Program-made: the position numbers and the translations under genes
From: Pseudoneobacillus sp052180215
GTDB lineage: Bacteria > Bacillota > Bacilli > Bacillales > Cytobacillaceae
NCBI RefSeq assembly: GCF_052180215.1
Contig: NZ_CP197471.1
Location: forward strand, 654,001-718,000
Reading direction: 5' to 3'
DNA: 64,000 nt
Notes under the pieces: model-generated
What the model saw: the letters and a program-made list of their open reading frames with translations, nothing else
Databases searched by the model: none
Told to the model about the DNA's origin: nothing
Shown: positions 60,311 to 64,000 of the stretch, piece by piece
Layout of the letters: every line of letters begins with the position of its first letter
Position numbering within the stretch: position 1 is the stretch's first letter

Positions 60311-61510
60311 ATGAACAAATTAAAAGTTAATCTAACCTTAATCTATGGGATTACCATTTTTCAGTCGTTGATATTTGCGTACGTGATTGAACGAGTGTTT
60401 GCAGAATTACGAGGACTTACCGTTCTTGATATGCAGTATCTCCTAATTCTTTATTCCGTATTTAGTATTGTTTTTGAAATTCCAGCTGGTGTCCTAGCGG
60501 ATATTTGGAAAAAGAAATACACGCTGGCTCTTGGATTAGCCATTTGCTTTTTTGAGTTCTTTGTAAGTATCTTTTCGCATAGTTTTCCCATGTTTGGTTT
60601 AGCGTATTTTGCAGCTGCATTAGGTGGTTCATTAAGGTCTGGAACCTTGGAATCCTTTTTATATCAAACGTTAAAAGAAGAAAATAAAGAAAATTCCTAT
60701 GTACAGATTAGTGGACGGTTAAAGTTTGTAAAATACACTGTTTCAGGAATCGCCGCGATTATCGGAGGTTTTGTTGCCGACCGTTTCGGCTATGAAATGA
60801 ACTATTGGCTATCCTTATTTGGGTACCCTATTGCCATTGTCTTGATTCTAAACCTGCATGAACAAAAAATCGGTATATCAGCTGCCAAAAAGGTAGAATG
60901 GACTTCCATGCTCCCCCTTTTAAAAACGGGGTTGGAACTGAGCTGGAAAAATCCCCAATTAAAAAATGTATTGTTTGTTAGCGCCATCATTGGGGCTGTC
61001 TTATATAGCCAGCTTCATGAAATGAGTATGTTAGTCTATCCCGATCAAGGAATCAGCGTTAAATATTTTGGCTTAATTAGCTTAGGTATCACGGTCATTT
61101 CAGCGTTTTCGGGATTTTTTGCTGAAAAAATAAAAGAAATGCTTAAAAAGCCATTCTTCTATATTTTGATATTCCTAATTCCAGGTTTATCCATTATCCT
61201 ATTTGGAACCGTTTTGGAATGGTGGGGCGTTTTGTTTCTGATGATTGCTATCGGAATATTAGAAGCCTTAACAGTTGTCTATACTGGATTCATCCTGGAT
61301 GAATCTCCAGATGAATTGAGGGTGACTATTAGTTCCGTCTCATCCTTTTTCAATAATGTGGTCAGTATCGTTGTTGGTCTGCTTTTTGGATACTATTCCA
61401 AATTGTTTTCAATTCACGTTAGCTTTCAAATGCTAGGAATCATACTCTTGATCTTAATCCTAGTTCAATCAATTGTTTATTTGAAAAAAAGAATAATGAT
61501 ACGAAGCTAA
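60311..61510 (+). CDS. MFS efflux transporter under a leader-peptide attenuator
   Basis: 399 residues with 12 hydrophobic helices. VFEIPAGVLADIWKKKYTLALG is the motif A loop between helices 2 and 3; ALGGSLRSGTLESFLYQTLKEEN follows helix 4. It resembles drug-export MFS proteins of Bacillaceae. AGGAGG at 60299-60304 lies six bases before the ATG at 60311, but can be paired in a stem (60256-60304). With the MFFNKGSS leader frame this points to induction by a ribosome-targeting compound, which the pump may export. The compound is unknown. Confidence 0.88.
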   Translation: MNKLKVNLTLIYGITIFQSLIFAYVIERVFAELRGLTVLDMQYLLILYSVFSIVFEIPAGVLADIWKKKYTLALGLAICFFEFFVSIFSHSFPMFGLAYFAAALGGSLRSGTLESFLYQTLKEENKENSYVQISGRLKFVKYTVSGIAAIIGGFVADRFGYEMNYWLSLFGYPIAIVLILNLHEQKIGISAAKKVEWTSMLPLLKTGLELSWKNPQLKNVLFVSAIIGAVLYSQLHEMSMLVYPDQGISVKYFGLISLGITVISAFSGFFAEKIKEMLKKPFFYILIFLIPGLSIILFGTVLEWWGVLFLMIAIGILEALTVVYTGFILDESPDELRVTISSVSSFFNNVVSIVVGLLFGYYSKLFSIHVSFQMLGIILLILILVQSIVYLKKRIMIRS

Positions 61511-61522
61511 GTAGGAATCAGA

Positions 61523-61549
61523 AGAGATGGGGAAAACCATCTCTTTTTT
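61523..61549 (+). terminator. Terminator after the MFS gene
   Basis: AGAGATGG pairs with CCATCTCT over six bases, followed by TTTTTT. Confidence 0.9.
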
Positions 61550-61592
61550 ATCAGTAACTACATAAAATAAATCGAAAGAGAGTTGTTTTAGA

Positions 61593-62033
61593 ATGGATAC
61601 TCAAATTACAACGAAATTTAAAATTCTCAAGTCTAAGAATGAAGTGTTTGAAGCCATTGTGGACCCTAAAAAAATGGCAAACTATTGGTTCTCATCAGGA
61701 ACTGATAGAGTGGAGCAAGGTAAGACGATTACTTGGAGATATGAAGAATACAATGCAGAAGTGGTCATTCATGTTTTAGAAGTCGTCGAGAATCAGAAAA
61801 TCATGTACTCTTGGGGCGGAAATGGCGACGAAACGATTGTAACCATTTCTATAACAGAATTGGATGCCTCAACAACTGCTATTGAAGTAACCGAGTCAGG
61901 TTTTAAAGAGGAAGATCCCCAATTATTGAATAAAATGGTCGGTCAAAAAGGCGGCTGGGTTTACATGTTAACCTGTTTAAAAGCTTATTTAGAAAATGAA
62001 ACACATACTTTAAGAGCTTCCTTAATTCATTAA
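61593..62033 (+). CDS. SRPBCC/AHSA1-type START-domain protein
   Basis: 146 residues. Start KFKILKSKNEVFEAIVDPKKMANYWF, middle GKTITWRYEEYNAEVVIHVLEV and end GGWVYMLTCLKAYLE match the AHSA1 (Activator of Hsp90-like) subgroup of the START/Bet v1 fold, which has a large hydrophobic cavity. Ligand and role unknown. GAGAG precedes the ATG. It lies in the same direction as the DinB and PH-domain genes that follow. Confidence 0.85.
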   Translation: MDTQITTKFKILKSKNEVFEAIVDPKKMANYWFSSGTDRVEQGKTITWRYEEYNAEVVIHVLEVVENQKIMYSWGGNGDETIVTISITELDASTTAIEVTESGFKEEDPQLLNKMVGQKGGWVYMLTCLKAYLENETHTLRASLIH

Positions 62034-62092
62034 TGACCTACTTATGGTAAAATTAGGTAGTAATATAAAACTCACTAAGGGAGGTTTTTGCA

Positions 62093-62614
62093 GTGAATTT
62101 TAAAATCGAAGAAGCGATTGAAATTCTTGAACGCACGCCGAAAACGTTACATAGTTTACTTTCAGGCTTGTCGGACACATGGATTTATGCCAATGAAGGG
62201 GAGTCCACTTGGAGCCCTTTTGATGTAGTCGGACATCTCATTGAATCTGAAAAGTATAATATTGTTCCTCGGATAGAATTGATTTTATCTAAAGGTGAAG
62301 CTGTAACCTTCCAACCCTTCGACCGTTTTAGCCAAATTGCTTTAAATAAAGAAAAGACAATAGACCAACTACTTCAGGAGTTTTCAGAGCTCCGTGAAAA
62401 AAACATAGAAAAACTTAAAATGCTCATCCGGCATGATACGGATTTAGAACAAACAGGAGTTCATCCCGATTTTGGAGCCGTCAAACTAGGAAATCTGTTA
62501 GCTACGTGGCCCGCCCATGATCTCAGTCATATCGCCCAAATCACAAGAGTGATGGCCGGTCGTTATAAAGAGGATGTTGGGCCGTGGAAAGCCAATCTTC
62601 GTGTGATGAAATAA
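62093..62614 (+). CDS. DinB/YfiT-like four-helix-bundle protein
   Basis: 173 residues. Three histidines that would bind a metal lie in VVGHLIESEKYN and in PAHDLSHIAQITRVM, as in DinB/YfiT-family proteins, which include metal-dependent hydrolases and thiol transferases. Start GTG at 62093 with GGGAGG upstream. Substrate unknown; these are common stress-associated genes in Bacillus. It is 40 bases from the PH-domain gene. Confidence 0.88.
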   Translation: MNFKIEEAIEILERTPKTLHSLLSGLSDTWIYANEGESTWSPFDVVGHLIESEKYNIVPRIELILSKGEAVTFQPFDRFSQIALNKEKTIDQLLQEFSELREKNIEKLKMLIRHDTDLEQTGVHPDFGAVKLGNLLATWPAHDLSHIAQITRVMAGRYKEDVGPWKANLRVMK

Positions 62615-62653
62615 CCGTTTAGATTAATGTCTTATACCTTGGAGGTGGAATCA

Positions 62654-63079
62654 TTGAAATTCCCTTCGAAAAAAGACTGGTGGTTAACCATTATTGTTTG
62701 GGGAGCCATGCTATTTGCCATCGGAAGCGTTTTTTATGAAATCGAAGAAAATTTATCTAATATCGGGACATTACTGGTTTTATTGCTGTCCTCTATCGTA
62801 CTCCCGATTTTTATTATCTGGATTTGGTTAACAACCAATTATGTTTTAGATGATCAAAACTTAGTCATTCGGTATGGTCCATTCAAAAAAACTATTCCAT
62901 TACACTCGATTAAGTCTGTAAAGAAAACCATGAACCCATTATCTAGTCCAGCTTTATCATTAAAGAGACTAGAAATCTCTTACGGGCAATATGGTATGGC
63001 CCTTATTTCCCCAAAGGATCGAGAGGAGTTCATGAAGATTCTTGCTGAAAAGTGTCCACGAGCGAATATTAAAATGTAA
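62654..63079 (+). CDS. Bacterial PH-domain membrane protein
   Basis: 141 residues. Two membrane helices (LTIIVWGAMLFAIGSVFY and LLVLLLSSIVLPIFIIWIW) precede a small PH-like domain, YVLDDQNLVIRYGPFKKTIPLHSIKSVKKT, ending in GMALISPKDREEFMKIL, which is typical of bacterial PH-domain proteins (YdbS/YdbT relatives). TTG at 62654 is chosen as start because GGAGG lies eight bases upstream; an ATG at 62627 has no such site. Function unknown, probably membrane-associated. Confidence 0.82.
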   Translation: MKFPSKKDWWLTIIVWGAMLFAIGSVFYEIEENLSNIGTLLVLLLSSIVLPIFIIWIWLTTNYVLDDQNLVIRYGPFKKTIPLHSIKSVKKTMNPLSSPALSLKRLEISYGQYGMALISPKDREEFMKILAEKCPRANIKM

Positions 63080-63087
63080 CATAAAAT

Positions 63088-63117
63088 AAACACCCAAATG
63101 GCTTTGGGTGTTTTCTT
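63088..63117. terminator. Bidirectional terminator
   Basis: AAACACCCAAA pairs with TTTGGGTGTTT over four bases, with T-runs both ways, between convergent genes. Confidence 0.9.
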
Positions 63118-63129
63118 TTGGGTCATAGC

Positions 63130-63966
63130 TCACGGAATCCAACCGATAATCTGAAAGACAGTTAAAAGAATCTCGATTAAAATAAGAATCACGACAATCC
63201 ATTCGACGAATAAACCCCGAATCGAATGGCTGATGGTCGAAAACCCATCCATGATGTTATACAGAATATCCGTTTTACTTTTTAAAATTTTATATCTGTC
63301 ATTCAACTCGAAAAACTCCGTCATCTTATCATAAAATTCACTCGCATCACTGCTGGTCCAAGTTATGTCTGGTTTATCTAAAATCATGATATAGGCGAGG
63401 GTGTTATACTCATGACGAACAATTTTTGCCGTTGTCCGTGCAAGTTCCTTATTTCCAATTCTTAGTTTCCCCTTTTCAAGACGATCAATCATCGTTTCAA
63501 GCTTATCATGAATTTTTCCTAATTGTTCTTCCGTTCTTTCCAATGCCACTGATTTGGCTAATACGGTGGAAATCAGCTCAGGATAGAACGTTTCAAATTG
63601 AGGCACATTGACATATTCATCCGTCAGCTCGAGTTCATCCGTCTCACTAATATGCAAGCTGTAATCGTCGGTATACCTATCTAGACTTTTTAAATCAATT
63701 TCCGGTTCAAAGGATTGAATGAAGCCTAAAAACCGATTGATTTCACCGGCATGTGTGTGATTAATAAAAACCACACTCCCAAAGGAAAAGACGAGGACAT
63801 TCTGCGATTCATTGACATGACTATTCAGGATGGATTTCAGCATATCTCCTCTTAAAAATAAGGGTTGTTCCCAAGTGAATTTCTTTGGAATCCCACAGTG
63901 AACGGCGATTTTGTTTAAATCAATTTCGTTCGTGACAGCATAAGCCTTAAAGGTAATTTCCCTCAT
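63130..63966 (-). CDS. RMD1/YagE family (DUF155) membrane-anchored protein
   Basis: 278 residues. The N-terminal half is a mixed alpha/beta domain (ITFKAYAVTNEIDLNKIA, NVLVFSFGSVVFINH), the later half is a helix bundle with EEQLGKIHDKLETMIDRLEKGKLRIG and EFFELNDRYKILKSKTDILYNIMDGF, and the end is a membrane helix, EWIVVILILIEILLTVF. This is the pattern of the RMD1/DUF155 family, known in yeast (RMD1, RMD8) and many bacteria, with no known biochemistry. Start is uncertain between ATG at 63966 and GTG at 63975, as the ribosome binding site is poor for both. Confidence 0.82.
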   Translation of the reverse strand: MREITFKAYAVTNEIDLNKIAVHCGIPKKFTWEQPLFLRGDMLKSILNSHVNESQNVLVFSFGSVVFINHTHAGEINRFLGFIQSFEPEIDLKSLDRYTDDYSLHISETDELELTDEYVNVPQFETFYPELISTVLAKSVALERTEEQLGKIHDKLETMIDRLEKGKLRIGNKELARTTAKIVRHEYNTLAYIMILDKPDITWTSSDASEFYDKMTEFFELNDRYKILKSKTDILYNIMDGFSTISHSIRGLFVEWIVVILILIEILLTVFQIIGWIP

Positions 63967-64000
63967 GTTCTCCACTCTTTCCAGCGAAATTGGCCATATT

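Overview
The window is chromosomal DNA from a low-GC Gram-positive bacterium of the Bacillaceae (Bacillus or Neobacillus type). The grounds are A+T-rich sequence, strong AGGAGG-type ribosome binding sites, frequent TTG and GTG starts, sigma-A promoters, and gene families usual in that group (YhfC, CD3324, YesM/YesN, FusB/FusC, DUF3219, MsmX-dependent sugar transporters). No rRNA or tRNA genes, phage module or CRISPR array was found.

Layout. 1-7.3 kb: a cut-off lipoprotein, a DNA alkylation repair protein, two unrelated intramembrane proteases on either side of a type I toxin-antitoxin locus (35-residue toxin with an antisense RNA; a decayed second copy lies at 0.6-0.8 kb), a two-component system and a serine hydrolase. 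7.4-9.7 kb: a LURP-one-like protein and a complete IS256-family element. 9.7-24 kb: mixed metabolic genes, with a TetR-membrane protein pair, two flavin oxidoreductase-like or hydrolase genes, GH31 glucosidase, polysaccharide deacetylase, and two convergent predicted PQQ dehydrogenases. 24.1-40.7 kb: a beta-glucan utilisation locus: GH30, two ABC permeases, binding lipoprotein, YesM/YesN-type sensor and regulator, intracellular GH16, secreted GH16 with four carbohydrate-binding modules, aldo/keto reductase and intracellular GH3. 41-64 kb: housekeeping and accessory genes, including an Rpn-type nuclease, an MFS-peptidase operon opposite an ArsR regulator, a FusB-like protein, a class A penicillin-binding protein, a 783-residue double isoprenoid-synthase-like protein, SstT, and an MFS transporter behind what looks like a leader-peptide translational attenuator.

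In the glucan locus the secreted GH16 would cut beta-1,3-glucan outside, the ABC importer (no ATPase gene here, so probably a shared MsmX-type ATPase) would bring oligosaccharides in, and GH16, GH30 and GH3 without signal peptides would finish the job in the cytoplasm, under control of the membrane sensor kinase and AraC-type regulator.

The most unusual feature is the intergenic DNA. Five sequence families of short repeat arrays fill many of the larger gaps: A (GGACACAGGATCCG type, four copies), B (TTATCAACCG every 21 bp, four copies), C (TGTCCATCA hairpins every 52 bp, nine units), D (CTAATGGACA hairpins every 52 bp) and E (CGGAGAAATTCCG palindromes about every 52 bp). The families differ in sequence but share periods near whole numbers of DNA turns (21 or about 52 bp), and A, C, D and E all sit downstream of plus-strand genes. 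I do not know a described element with these properties.
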